Positions 9,319 through 17,169 of a stretch of 64,000 nt of DNA are shown in pieces. The stretch spans positions 1 to 64,000 of the forward strand of contig JAFKMZ010000007.1 of NCBI GenBank assembly GCA_017305055.1, in the 5' to 3' direction. The translations under genes and the position numbers were made by a program. Position 1 is the stretch's first letter. Every line of letters starts with the position of its first letter. The stretch is from Lysobacterales bacterium (GTDB lineage Bacteria; Pseudomonadota; Gammaproteobacteria; Xanthomonadales; Rhodanobacteraceae). The notes beneath the pieces were generated by a model, which saw nothing but the letters and a program-made list of their open reading frames with translations, ran no database searches and had not been told where the DNA came from.

Positions 9319-9489
9319 GTGCTGAAATGGGTCATCATTTTCGCGATCATCTCGCTGCTGACGGGCTGGCTGGGCTTTGCCGGTCTTTCCGGCTTCACCG
9401 CCATGGTCGCCAAGGTACTCTTCGTCATTTTCCTGATCCTGCTGGTACTCGCGATACTCGCCGTGATCGGCATCCTGCATTTGTTCTAG
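9319..9489 (+). CDS. DUF1328-like small membrane protein
   Basis: A 56-residue protein starting with GTG, preceded by AGGAG at 7-base spacing, which decides the start. It consists of two hydrophobic segments, VLKWVIIFAIISLLTGWLGFAG and a second running to the C-terminus (VLFVIFLILLVLAILAVIG). The pattern W-x3-F...GFxG..A..AK.LFxIFL matches the DUF1328/YtjA family of small inner-membrane proteins of unknown role. Lying inside the rpsU-yqeY-dnaG block is unusual and suggests cotranscription with dnaG, 42 bases downstream. Confidence 0.82.
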   Translation: MLKWVIIFAIISLLTGWLGFAGLSGFTAMVAKVLFVIFLILLVLAILAVIGILHLF

Positions 9490-9531
9490 ACCGTAAGGTG
9501 GCGGCTCAGCCCGCTCCAGTAGAATGGGCCC

Positions 9532-11310
9532 ATGGGTGGCCTGATTCCGGACAGCTTCATTGACGACCTGCTGGTCCGCGTCGACATCGTCGAGGTGATC
9601 GAGCGACGGCTGCCGCTCAAGCGGGCCGGGCGCGAATGGATGGCGTGCTGCCCTTTCCATGACGAGCGCTCGCCGTCGTTCTCGGTAAGCCCCACCAAAC
9701 AGTTCTATCACTGCTTCGGCTGCGGCGCCCACGGCACCGCGATCAAGTTCCTCATGGAGTACGACCGTCTGGAATTTCCCGACGCGGTCGAGGAACTGGC
9801 GCAGAGCGTGGGCCTGCAAGTGCCCCGCGAAAGCCGCCGCGACGGGCCGCGTGAGGACAAGACCGACCTGTACCAGCTCCTCGACGCAGCCGCAAACTGG
9901 TACGCCGGCGAGCTGCCGCGCAGTGCCGCGGCCCAGGCCTACTGCACCGGGCGCGGCCTGTCGGCCGAGATCATCGAACGCTTCCGGTTGGGCTGGTCAC
10001 CGCCTGGTTTCGATGGCCTGATCAAGGCGCTTGGCCACAATGCACGGCGCATGCAGCTGCTGACCGAGGCCGGCATGGTGGCCGGTGGCGATCGCGGACG
10101 GAACTTCGACCGCTTCCGCGAGCGCCTGATGTTCCCCATCCTCGACCGTCGCGGGCGGGTGATCGCCTTTGGCGGCAGGATAATTTCCAGCGCGCCTCCG
10201 GTGTCAGAGGATCCGCAAGCGAACGCACCCCAGGCGCGCGAAGGCACGGGGCCCAAGTACCTCAATTCGCCGGAGACGCCGCTGTTCCACAAGGGCCGCG
10301 AGCTCTTCGCCCTGTGGCAGGTACGCCAGGCGAACCGCCAGCTGGCGCGGATCGTGGTCGTCGAGGGTTATATGGACGCGATTGCCCTGCACCAGGCGGA
10401 GCTGCCGATTGCGGTCGCCACCCTGGGCACGGCGACCACGGCCGAACATGCGGAAACACTGTTTCGTGCCGCCCCGGACGTGGTGTTTTGTTTCGATGGC
10501 GATCGGGCCGGGCGCGCCGCCGCGTGGAAGGCGCTGGAGGCCGCCCTGCCCAAGCTGCGGGATGGGCGCCAGGCCTATTTCCTGTTCCTGCCCGAAGGCG
10601 AGGATCCGGATTCGCTGGTCCGCAAGGAAGGCAGGACCGGATTCGAACGGCGGCTGGACGAGGCCACCCCGCTGTCCGAGTACTTGTTCGCTGAGCTCGG
10701 CCGGGATGTCGACACCGGCAGCCTCGATGGCCGGGCCCGGCTTGCGGAGCGCGCCCGGCCCCTGCTTGCCCGGCTGCCGGACGGCGCATTCCGCGACTTG
10801 CTGGAACAGGAACTGGAGAAGCGCTCCGGCGTCCGCGGGCAACGCCGCCACGCGGTGACCGCCCGCGCCCCGGTCGCGCGCCGGACCGTCGAGCGCAGCC
10901 TGGTGCGCAGCGCCATCACCCTGCTGCTCGCCCAACCCGAACTGGCAAGCCAGGTGGCCGCGCCTTACGCCTTCCTGGCCCTGGACAAGCCCGGCGTGGG
11001 CGTGCTCGCCGAACTGCTGGATCTGGCCCGTTTCCGGCCCGATGCCAATGCCGCGATGCTGGTTGAACGTTTCGCCGGTCGTCCCGAATACGGCGTGTTG
11101 CAGGAACTGGCTGGTCGCGGCAGCATTGGCGATGCATCGATCCAGGCGGTCGAATTCCACGAGGCGCTGCAACGCATGTGTGATCAGGCGTCGGCCCAGC
11201 GGCGCAGCGAGCTTACCGGCAAGAGCCGCAGCGGCGAACTGGACGCTGCCGAAAAGCTCGAGCTGCGGCAATTGCTGGCGGCACGCGCCGCCCCGCATCC
11301 CGCACCATGA
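9532..11310 (+). CDS. dnaG: DNA primase
   Basis: A 592-residue primase that makes RNA primers for replication with DnaB helicase. The N-terminal CHC2 zinc finger has C40, H43, C61 and C64 (CCPFH...FYHCFGCGAHG). The catalytic TOPRIM domain shows VVVEGYMDAIALH with its acidic Glu and FCFDGDRAGR with the DxD-type acidic pair. A C-terminal helical region for DnaB interaction follows, poorly conserved as expected. Length is usual. The start is an ATG at MGGLIPDSFIDDLL. Downstream is dedA, not rpoD, which differs from the common rpsU-dnaG-rpoD order. Confidence 0.97.
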   Translation: MGGLIPDSFIDDLLVRVDIVEVIERRLPLKRAGREWMACCPFHDERSPSFSVSPTKQFYHCFGCGAHGTAIKFLMEYDRLEFPDAVEELAQSVGLQVPRESRRDGPREDKTDLYQLLDAAANWYAGELPRSAAAQAYCTGRGLSAEIIERFRLGWSPPGFDGLIKALGHNARRMQLLTEAGMVAGGDRGRNFDRFRERLMFPILDRRGRVIAFGGRIISSAPPVSEDPQANAPQAREGTGPKYLNSPETPLFHKGRELFALWQVRQANRQLARIVVVEGYMDAIALHQAELPIAVATLGTATTAEHAETLFRAAPDVVFCFDGDRAGRAAAWKALEAALPKLRDGRQAYFLFLPEGEDPDSLVRKEGRTGFERRLDEATPLSEYLFAELGRDVDTGSLDGRARLAERARPLLARLPDGAFRDLLEQELEKRSGVRGQRRHAVTARAPVARRTVERSLVRSAITLLLAQPELASQVAAPYAFLALDKPGVGVLAELLDLARFRPDANAAMLVERFAGRPEYGVLQELAGRGSIGDASIQAVEFHEALQRMCDQASAQRRSELTGKSRSGELDAAEKLELRQLLAARAAPHPAP

Positions 11311-11414
11311 ATTCCGCCTCGACCATCCCCGCAGCGTCGCCGGCGTGCGCGTCCTGCCTGGCCTGCCTGACCAGGCATGGCGACCTGGCCATGACGCCGT
11401 GATGTGGAACCGCC

Positions 11415-12038
11415 ATGGACCTGCTTGACACGCTGGTCGACCTGTTCACCCAGAACGGCTATACGGCGGTGTTCATCGCGCTGATGATCTGTGGCGCCGG
11501 CCTGCCGCTGCCGGAGGACATCACCCTCGTTGCCGGCGGCGTCATAGCCGGACTCGGCTACGCCAACGTGCACGTCATGTGCGCCATGACCTTGTTCGGC
11601 GTGCTGCTTGGGGATTCGGCCATTTTCCTGCTCGGCCACTACTACGGCGCGCGCATGTTGACGTGGCGGCCGATTGCGCGTGTGCTGACGCCGGCGCGCT
11701 ACCTTGCGGTGCAGGAGAAGTTCCACCGCTATGGCAACCGGGTGTTGTTCGCGGCGCGCTTCCTGCCCGGCATGCGCACCACCATCTATGTCACCGCAGG
11801 AACCACGCACCGGATCTCGTTCCCGCGTTTCCTGTTGATCGACACCATGGCCGCGCTGATCAGCGTACCGGTCTGGGTGTATCTGGGCTATTTCGGTGCC
11901 AGCAACCATGCCTGGCTGGTGATGTGGATACGCCGCGGCCAGGGCAGCCTGTGGGCCGCTGCCGGGCTACTGGCAGCCCTGCTGATCCTGCTTTGGTGGC
12001 GGCGCAGCCACAGGGCACGCGTCCGCGGGCAAGGTTGA
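11415..12038 (+). CDS. DedA family membrane protein
   Basis: A 207-residue inner-membrane protein of the DedA/SNARE-associated family, whose members include flippases for undecaprenyl phosphate or phospholipid. It has the diagnostic glycine/glutamate region GAGLPLPEDITLVAGG (about residues 28-43), GDSAIFLLGHYYG, a basic FHRYGNRVLFAARFLPGMRT with two conserved arginines, and a final hydrophobic helix ending in a basic tail (WWRRSHRARVRG). It is about 100 bases downstream of dnaG on the same strand; a weak hairpin (TGCCTGG/CCAGGCA at 11355-11377) lies between. Confidence 0.92.
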   Translation: MDLLDTLVDLFTQNGYTAVFIALMICGAGLPLPEDITLVAGGVIAGLGYANVHVMCAMTLFGVLLGDSAIFLLGHYYGARMLTWRPIARVLTPARYLAVQEKFHRYGNRVLFAARFLPGMRTTIYVTAGTTHRISFPRFLLIDTMAALISVPVWVYLGYFGASNHAWLVMWIRRGQGSLWAAAGLLAALLILLWWRRSHRARVRGQG

Positions 12039-12174
12039 GGCACACGGGCCGGGCTACCGGGTTGACGGTGGGCACGGCAAGCACTTTGCCCATATGGCGC
12101 GACATGCACGTGCGGCTTGCGCCGCCAGCCGATATCCCTGACGATCAATCGACCCTCGCCACCGGACCCAGACC

Positions 12175-12807
12175 ATGAGCCTGTCGCCCCGCGTCACTTT
12201 CTATCACGCACCCAACAGCCGCTCGGGTGGCACGCGTGCCCTGCTCGAGGAGCTGGGAGCGGACTACGACTTGCACGTACTGAACCTCAAGCGCGGGGAA
12301 CAGCGCGAGGCGCCGTACCTGGCCATCAATCCGATGGGCAAGGTGCCGGCCATCCGCCACGGCGAGGCGCTGGTCACGGAGCAGCCGGCAGTGTTCATTT
12401 ACCTCGCCGACCTGTATCCCCAGACGGGGTTGGCGCCGGCCATCGGCGATCCGCTCCGCGGCCCCTACCTGCGCTGGATGGTGTTCTACGGCTCGTGCTT
12501 CGAGCCGGCCATCGTCGACCGCTCGCTGCAGCACGCACCTGCGGCGCCATCGACCTCGCCCTACGGCGATTTCGACACCATGCTGAAGACACTGACCGAC
12601 CAGCTCGGGCACGGCCCATGGCTGCTGGGCGAGACCTTCAGTGCCGCGGACGTGCTGTGGGGCACGGCATTGAACTGGACCACGATGTTCAAGCTGGTGC
12701 CGGAGCTGCCGGTGATCCGCGCCTATATCGACCGGGTGACTTCCCGCCCGGCGTGGCAGCGTGCTGCGGCTGCCGATGCCGCGCTGGCAGCCGGTCAGGC
12801 GGAATGA
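12175..12807 (+). CDS. glutathione S-transferase family protein
   Basis: A 210-residue cytosolic GST. The thioredoxin-like N-terminal domain contains YHAPNSRSGGTRALLEEL (possible catalytic Ser near residue 12), the cis-Pro loop GKVPAI and the glutathione-gamma-Glu site EQPAVFIYLAD. An all-helical C-terminal domain from about residue 90 includes WLLGETFSAADVLWG, the N-capping box typical of the family. The substrate is unknown. The next gene is convergent, about 60 bases beyond. Confidence 0.92.
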   Translation: MSLSPRVTFYHAPNSRSGGTRALLEELGADYDLHVLNLKRGEQREAPYLAINPMGKVPAIRHGEALVTEQPAVFIYLADLYPQTGLAPAIGDPLRGPYLRWMVFYGSCFEPAIVDRSLQHAPAAPSTSPYGDFDTMLKTLTDQLGHGPWLLGETFSAADVLWGTALNWTTMFKLVPELPVIRAYIDRVTSRPAWQRAAAADAALAAGQAE

Positions 12808-12869
12808 CGATAGGCGCCATGTGACCGCTGCGCTCGGAAATGAGGCGTGCCGGACCAGGCCGGTGTCGC

Positions 12870-13445
12870 TCACTCGGCAATCAACACGTAGGCCGGATTC
12901 TTGCCATAGCGCCGCACCGGCTCGCCCGCCTTGACGCACAGCGTACTGCCACAGCGGGTCAAGGCACCGCTTTGGGCGGCATGCACGATGTCCTGGGCAA
13001 ACTGCGCACTGCGAACTTGCTGTACGGCCCTCCAGCCCGTATAGCTGGCAACACCCACCGCCAGCAGCGAACCGATCAGCAAGGCACCGGCTGCACGCCA
13101 TGTCAGCGTGCGCCGGGCCGCGAGCAGGTGACGGCGTTGCTCCTGCATGATGTTCGTTGCCGCCTGCACGACCTGAACGTTGGTCTCGAGTTGCCGATTG
13201 AAAGCGGCGAGCGCGCCGCCGGCCGCCTGGGCAATGGCCTCACGGGTCTCTGCGCCCACGGCCTGCGTGGCCTCGCGCGCAAACCGCCCGGCGCCATCGC
13301 TCAGCGCGTGCAGTTCCCGGTCGAGTGCGGCCGTGCTGGCATCCACATGCTCCACCGCCAGTGCACTGCGCCTATCGAGTTGCCGGGCAATCGTCGCCAG
13401 CTGCAATACCAGTTGTTTGAGTGCCTCGGTGTCGATGCCGTCCAT
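12870..13445 (-). CDS. single-pass membrane protein with coiled-coil N-terminus (unknown)
   Basis: A 191-residue protein not recognised as a named family. Residues 1-110 are predicted helical and heptad-like (for example AIARQLDRRSALAVEHVDAS and QLETNVQVVQAATNIMQEQR). One membrane helix lies at about 118-136 (AGALLIGSLLAVGVASYTG), followed by a periplasmic tail of about 55 residues with two cysteines (RCGSTLCVKAGEPVRRYG) that may form a disulfide. The start was set at the ATG behind AGGGGATCGAG; a longer frame adds a basic leader without an RBS. It follows the lipase gene by 76 bases on the same strand and may be an accessory, docking or second immunity protein of that cassette (inference from context only). 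Confidence 0.7.
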   Translation of the reverse strand: MDGIDTEALKQLVLQLATIARQLDRRSALAVEHVDASTAALDRELHALSDGAGRFAREATQAVGAETREAIAQAAGGALAAFNRQLETNVQVVQAATNIMQEQRRHLLAARRTLTWRAAGALLIGSLLAVGVASYTGWRAVQQVRSAQFAQDIVHAAQSGALTRCGSTLCVKAGEPVRRYGKNPAYVLIAE

Positions 13446-13521
13446 CTCGATCCCCTGGTGAATATGCCGATGGCTACGCCGTGGACCGACCGGCTGCAGC
13501 CGACGAGCACGCATGCCGGCG

Positions 13522-14952
13522 CTACATGACTGGTGCCGGCCGGGCTTCTATTTGTTGAGCCGTGCCGTGTTGCAGCGCCAGCGGCAATGGCCGGGTTGGG
13601 CCTGCCAGATCGGATATCTGCAATGCCGGAACCGTGCGTGACACCTGCTGTTGCCAGGCCTGGCCCGGTTGCGTGCGCAAGTAGTCCGCAGCTGCCGCAT
13701 CCATGGCCTTGGGGTCGGTGTGCAGCGCGGCTTGATACAAGCGCGCAATCAACCTGTCGAGCTCGCTTGGCGGACCGGTGACCGGCGCGTACGGTTCGAC
13801 CACCGGGTTTTGCCTGGCATGGGCGATCGTTTGGTGCTCAAACCTGGCGTTGAGCGCCTCGTCACGCGGTTCCGCGTTGCGCGCATCGCCAAGACGGGTC
13901 GCCAACCGCTCGTCCACCAGCACCTCGTTGTAGCCATCCGGCGTGGCGCGATCGACTTTGTAGTCCGCGCCATACAGGAACATGCCGTCTTCCGAGCGGT
14001 GGACGACGTTGCGCTGCGGATCGTCGAACTCTGGCAGCGACTGCAGGTAGCGGCGATCGCTCAGCGCGTTGAGGTAGGCGATACCTATATTCCCGGCGCG
14101 GTTCGACAGGCCATTCAACAGATAGCCGCCCCCGACATCACTGTGCGCTCCGGGCAGATCGAAGCCGGCAAAGCGGCCGTCCGCCGTGATACCCGGGTCG
14201 ATGATGTAGTCCAGCTTGAACAAGCGGCGATGCTCGTCCATGGCATTGAGCTGGATACCGGAAATCACCGACGACGGCAACCGCCGGTTCTCGTGCATCG
14301 GCTGCCCCGTACCCACTGGATCGAACAAGGCCACGGCCTGCGCGATCTTGCCGGGGCCCACCAACGCCGGTTTGGTGTACTCGACATGCTTGATCTGGCC
14401 TTGTGCGTCGTAGGTATAGATGACTCCGGCTGGATCCTGGATACCGCGCTCCGCCACCATGCGGGCAAACAGCGCCACTTCCTCGCCGCCGCGACTGAAA
14501 CCCACACTGGCGATACTGATCTGGACATGGGGATCCGCTTGAATCCATGTCCTCGCCTGCTCGATGAACATCTTGTACATCCGTTCGGCGCGCTCATCGA
14601 CGGTGTAACCGCGCACGCCATCGGTGACTCGGGTGAGCCACTGCGCCTGGGTGCCCGTTCCCGCCATATATCGGGCTGAAATCCGGCTGTCCGGGGCCCT
14701 GATAAGCTGGTCGTAGATCAAGCCGACATTGGTCGCGTGCTGCGGATCGTGGATGAAGTCGTTGCCGGTGCCATCGAGCCCGGCGACGAACAAGCGTTCA
14801 TGCGGATTGCCGGCATGCAGGAACACGGGCGCCACCAGGTCGTCGGCTTGACGCTGGATTTCGGCGTAGATCGGGATGCGTGCATCCCCAAGGAACGTCC
14901 GGGTCCCTTCATCACGCGGTCCGGCAGGAAGAAAGGCGGATGGGTCGGCCAT
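13522..14952 (-). CDS. DUF2235 (T6SS Tle1-like) phospholipase/alpha-beta hydrolase, putative antibacterial effector
   Basis: A 476-residue hydrolase. It has the DUF2235 opening FVAGLDGTGND (about 55-65), the nucleophile elbow GFSRGG with Ser153, an Asp in ALFDPVGTG (Asp211), and the family hallmark PGAHSDVGGGY with His270, giving a plausible Ser-Asp-His triad. This fold is that of Tle1-type lipases delivered by type VI secretion, and of some effectors of Xanthomonadaceae type IV systems. No signal peptide is seen, consistent with delivery by a dedicated secretion system. The C-terminal 100 residues are helical and Gln/Ala-rich (AWQQQVSRTVPALQ). The VirD4-recruitment domain motif of Xanthomonas effectors is not visible. 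The upstream lipoprotein gene, 12 bases away, is a likely immunity gene (inference). Confidence 0.8.
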   Translation of the reverse strand: MADPSAFLPAGPRDEGTRTFLGDARIPIYAEIQRQADDLVAPVFLHAGNPHERLFVAGLDGTGNDFIHDPQHATNVGLIYDQLIRAPDSRISARYMAGTGTQAQWLTRVTDGVRGYTVDERAERMYKMFIEQARTWIQADPHVQISIASVGFSRGGEEVALFARMVAERGIQDPAGVIYTYDAQGQIKHVEYTKPALVGPGKIAQAVALFDPVGTGQPMHENRRLPSSVISGIQLNAMDEHRRLFKLDYIIDPGITADGRFAGFDLPGAHSDVGGGYLLNGLSNRAGNIGIAYLNALSDRRYLQSLPEFDDPQRNVVHRSEDGMFLYGADYKVDRATPDGYNEVLVDERLATRLGDARNAEPRDEALNARFEHQTIAHARQNPVVEPYAPVTGPPSELDRLIARLYQAALHTDPKAMDAAAADYLRTQPGQAWQQQVSRTVPALQISDLAGPTRPLPLALQHGTAQQIEARPAPVM

Positions 14953-14964
14953 GGCGCCAGGGAA

Positions 14965-15558
14965 TTAGTACGTGTGGGTCCAGGCCAGGATCACGTCGTC
15001 ACGGAAGTTGCTGTGCTTGTTGCCCGGAATCTGCTCAGTCTTCGTGGAAACGATGGACTGCATATAGACGTTGATCGTCCGGTCGTTCACTTCGAGGTAA
15101 ATGTGCGGCTCCCGTCCCCAAGAGCCTTCGGGAATCTCCGTATCCGGCACGTTGTGGAGCGCGCGCTCGTCCTTGAAAATTGCACCAATGTCCACCTTGG
15201 CTGCATGTGCCACGCCGTCCAGCGAAGTCCAGCGCACGTCGGCCGGCGGCGGGAAGTTCGGCACGCCGGCAAATCCCGCGTAGGGCCAGTGCTGGGGATA
15301 ATCACCGGGAGGCGGAGCAGGCGAGGGCGTGTCCGCATCGCTGCGGTGAAAATCGTAACCGGCGTAGATCACCTTGCAGCGCAAGGTGTTATAGCAGTGC
15401 ACGGCGAAATCGTGTTCGGAGAAGCGTAGCGGGAACATCGACGACGTGGCGGATTCGCTGGCAGGAGGCGCAGTCATGGTGGTTTGGCAGCCGGTCAGGG
15501 CAAGGGCGAGGAAGGCGGAGACCAAAATACCGCAGTGCGGTTGAGCGAATCGATGCAC
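14965..15558 (-). CDS. lipoprotein, candidate immunity protein for the Tle-like lipase
   Basis: A 197-residue predicted lipoprotein, not recognised as a characterised family. The GTG start was chosen because it follows GGGGAGAGAGCC; an ATG 13 codons upstream lacks an RBS. The signal ends in the lipobox LALTGC (Cys24), so it would be anchored on the periplasmic side of a membrane. The mature part is beta-rich with YNTLRCKVIYAGYDFH, a proline-rich stretch PSPAPPPGDYP, and a C-terminal EPHIYLEVNDRTINVY. It is the first gene of the minus-strand unit lipoprotein-lipase-membrane protein. Periplasmic lipoproteins are the usual immunity partners of Tle lipases, which supports that reading without proving it. 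Confidence 0.7.
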   Translation of the reverse strand: MHRFAQPHCGILVSAFLALALTGCQTTMTAPPASESATSSMFPLRFSEHDFAVHCYNTLRCKVIYAGYDFHRSDADTPSPAPPPGDYPQHWPYAGFAGVPNFPPPADVRWTSLDGVAHAAKVDIGAIFKDERALHNVPDTEIPEGSWGREPHIYLEVNDRTINVYMQSIVSTKTEQIPGNKHSNFRDDVILAWTHTY

Positions 15559-15705
15559 GGCTCTCTCCCCATTGGCACCCGCAGCCCGGATTCCCATCCA
15601 TGCTAGGCCGGAGACCGCGGTGTCACCGTCGGCAGGTACCGAATCGGCTGTAATACTTTCCCATTGCCCGATGCTGCGGAAATTCCCTCATGAAGCACTG
15701 ACTGT

Positions 15706-15715
15706 CTACATGTAG
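15706..15715. promoter_or_regulatory. palindrome upstream of the Xre-RES operon (candidate operator)
   Basis: Perfect 10-base palindrome CTACATGTAG about 35 bases before the antitoxin start, overlapping a weak -10-like TAGTAT (15713-15718). The position suits an autoregulatory operator for the Xre-type antitoxin. Its identity as an operator is inference. Confidence 0.4.
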
Positions 15716-15749
15716 TATCCTTTGAGGAAAGTTTCTATTGAGAGTAGAT

Positions 15750-16142
15750 ATGAACTCGCTGACCCAAACCGCGCCTGTGCCTGCGACGGATACTTCCGGA
15801 GCGGCCCTGCGCGCGTTTTTCCGCATGGCGGAAGCGTGGAAGCTGCGCGTCGCGGAACAGCGCAGGCTGCTGGGCGAGCCGCCGGAGTCCACGTTCTACA
15901 AATGGAAGCGCAACAGGGACGGCGCCCTGGGCCGCGACACGCTGGAGCGGATCAGCTACCTGCTGGGCATCTGGAAATCGCTGCAGATCCTGTTTCCGGA
16001 TCCGGCGCAGGCGGATGCGTGGCTGGCCAAGCCGAACCAGGCACCATTGTTCGGCGGGCAGTCGGCACTGCAGCGCATGCTGTCGGGCAACGTCGCCGAC
16101 CTGTACGTGGTGCGCCAATACCTGGACGCGCAGCGCGGATGA
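15750..16142 (+). CDS. Xre/MbcA/ParS-type antitoxin (DUF2384)
   Basis: A 130-residue antitoxin of RES-Xre modules. The N-terminal part is a helix-turn-helix-like region (AFFRMAEAWKLRVAEQRRLLGEPPESTFYKWKR). The C-terminal toxin-binding domain carries the DUF2384 pattern, including ERISYLLGIWKSLQILFP, AWLAKPNQAPLFGGQSALQRMLSG and VADLYVVRQYLDAQRG. It neutralises the downstream RES toxin and usually represses its own operon. ATG 15750 was taken as the start. A TTG four codons earlier has the better Shine-Dalgarno (GAGGAAAG), so the protein could be 134 residues. Confidence 0.9.
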   Translation: MNSLTQTAPVPATDTSGAALRAFFRMAEAWKLRVAEQRRLLGEPPESTFYKWKRNRDGALGRDTLERISYLLGIWKSLQILFPDPAQADAWLAKPNQAPLFGGQSALQRMLSGNVADLYVVRQYLDAQRG

Positions 16143-16323
16143 CGTGACGCCGTCCCGTCGCCGGTCGCGCTGCCTGCGACAAGCTGGACGCATGCTTCAC
16201 AACACGCGGCGAGACAGGCCTCGATGTCCGGATGGCACGCTGCTTGACGCCAATCGGGAACGCGGCCGTCGCGCCCGCTTGCCGTCTTGTCCCATGACTG
16301 CCCCGTTGCGGAACGTATTGCCG

Positions 16324-17010
16324 ATGCCCACCCACTTGCCACCCGTCAAACGCATCCGCTGGACCCAGGCCTGGCGCATCGTACCCAGCCGCTTCCCGCC
16401 GGTCGGGGTATTCGACCGGATTGCCGATCCGGGCGACCTCGAGGCCTTGTTCGCGCTCGAAGCCGAGACCAATCCGAGGTTGCGCGACGTGCTGGGCGCG
16501 CTGCGTCTGGTGCCGGCAGCGCGGCGCGTCAGCGGCCCGGGCAGCACACCGGTCATGGCGGCATTCACGCATCTCGATCCTGCAGGCAGCCGCTTTTCCG
16601 ACGGCAGCTGGGGTGTGTTCTACGCCGCGCACAGCGTCGCCACGGCCATCGAGGAGACCGTATTCCACCGCCAGCGCTTCCTGGCCGCCACGGCCGAGCC
16701 TGCCTGCGGGGTCCAGATGCGCTGCTACCGCACGGCGGTCGATGCCAGGCTGCACGACATTCGCGGCGGCTGGGCGGCGGCACAGGATGCCACGAGCTAC
16801 ACCGCCAGCGTGGCACTGGCGCGCGGACTGCGCAGCGCCGGCTCCAACGGTATCGTCTACGCCAGCGCGCGGCATCGCGGCGGCGAGTGCGTGGCCGCGT
16901 TCTATCCCGACGTGGTGGCGCGCTGCGTGCAGGCGCAACACTTCATCTACCGCTGGGACGGACAGCGCATTGCCCAGGTGCTGAAAGTCAGCGAGGTGCC
17001 GCGGCCGTAG
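16324..17010 (+). CDS. RES domain toxin (NAD+-degrading)
   Basis: A 228-residue RES-family toxin. Characterised members (for example MbcT, Res) destroy NAD+ by hydrolysis or phosphorolysis in the cytoplasm. Visible family features are RTQAWRIVPSRFPPVGVFDR-like text near the start (WRIVPSRFPP), TPVMAAFTHLDPAGSRFSDGSWGVFYAA, the conserved Glu in AIEETVFHRQRF, and GSNGIVYASARHRGGECVAAF with the conserved Ser/Arg of the R-E-S triad. The frame is open back to a GTG at 16144, one base after the antitoxin stop. ATG 16294 and 16324 both fit; 16324 gives the length usual for the family. No strong RBS marks any of them. Confidence 0.88.
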   Translation: MPTHLPPVKRIRWTQAWRIVPSRFPPVGVFDRIADPGDLEALFALEAETNPRLRDVLGALRLVPAARRVSGPGSTPVMAAFTHLDPAGSRFSDGSWGVFYAAHSVATAIEETVFHRQRFLAATAEPACGVQMRCYRTAVDARLHDIRGGWAAAQDATSYTASVALARGLRSAGSNGIVYASARHRGGECVAAFYPDVVARCVQAQHFIYRWDGQRIAQVLKVSEVPRP

Positions 17011-17012
17011 GG

Positions 17013-17070
17013 AAATCCGGGTCGCACTCGCCATATCCGGGTCGCGTGGTCATATCTGGATCGCGCGGTG
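17013..17070 (+). repeat. three degenerate 19-20-base tandem repeats, insertion-sequence-end-like
   Basis: Three consecutive units beginning AAATCCGGGTCGC, ATATCCGGGTCGC and ATATCTGGATCGC (starts 17013, 17033, 17052), immediately after the RES gene stop. Short multiple repeats of about 20 bases are found at the ends of IS21-family elements, so this may be a decayed end. No transposase gene is near, and assignment is tentative. Confidence 0.5.
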
Positions 17071-17169
17071 CGTTCGAGTCGTGCCCTCGTGTGCACGAGC
17101 CTGCGCACAAGGGATTCCCTTCGGTCACGAGCGGGCACCTGCATGCTGCGAGTGAAACGCCTCGCGGCG

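Noticed and set aside
13522-13800. XVIPCD recruitment domain at the C-terminus of the Tle-like lipase
   Set aside because: The tail is Gln/Ala-rich as in Xanthomonas type IV effectors, but the conserved core motifs of that domain (such as FAVQG and TPVExS) are not present, so it was not claimed.
12870-17070. prophage or integrative element
   Set aside because: No integrase, att repeats, tRNA target or phage structural genes are seen; only an islet with a possible IS-end remnant.
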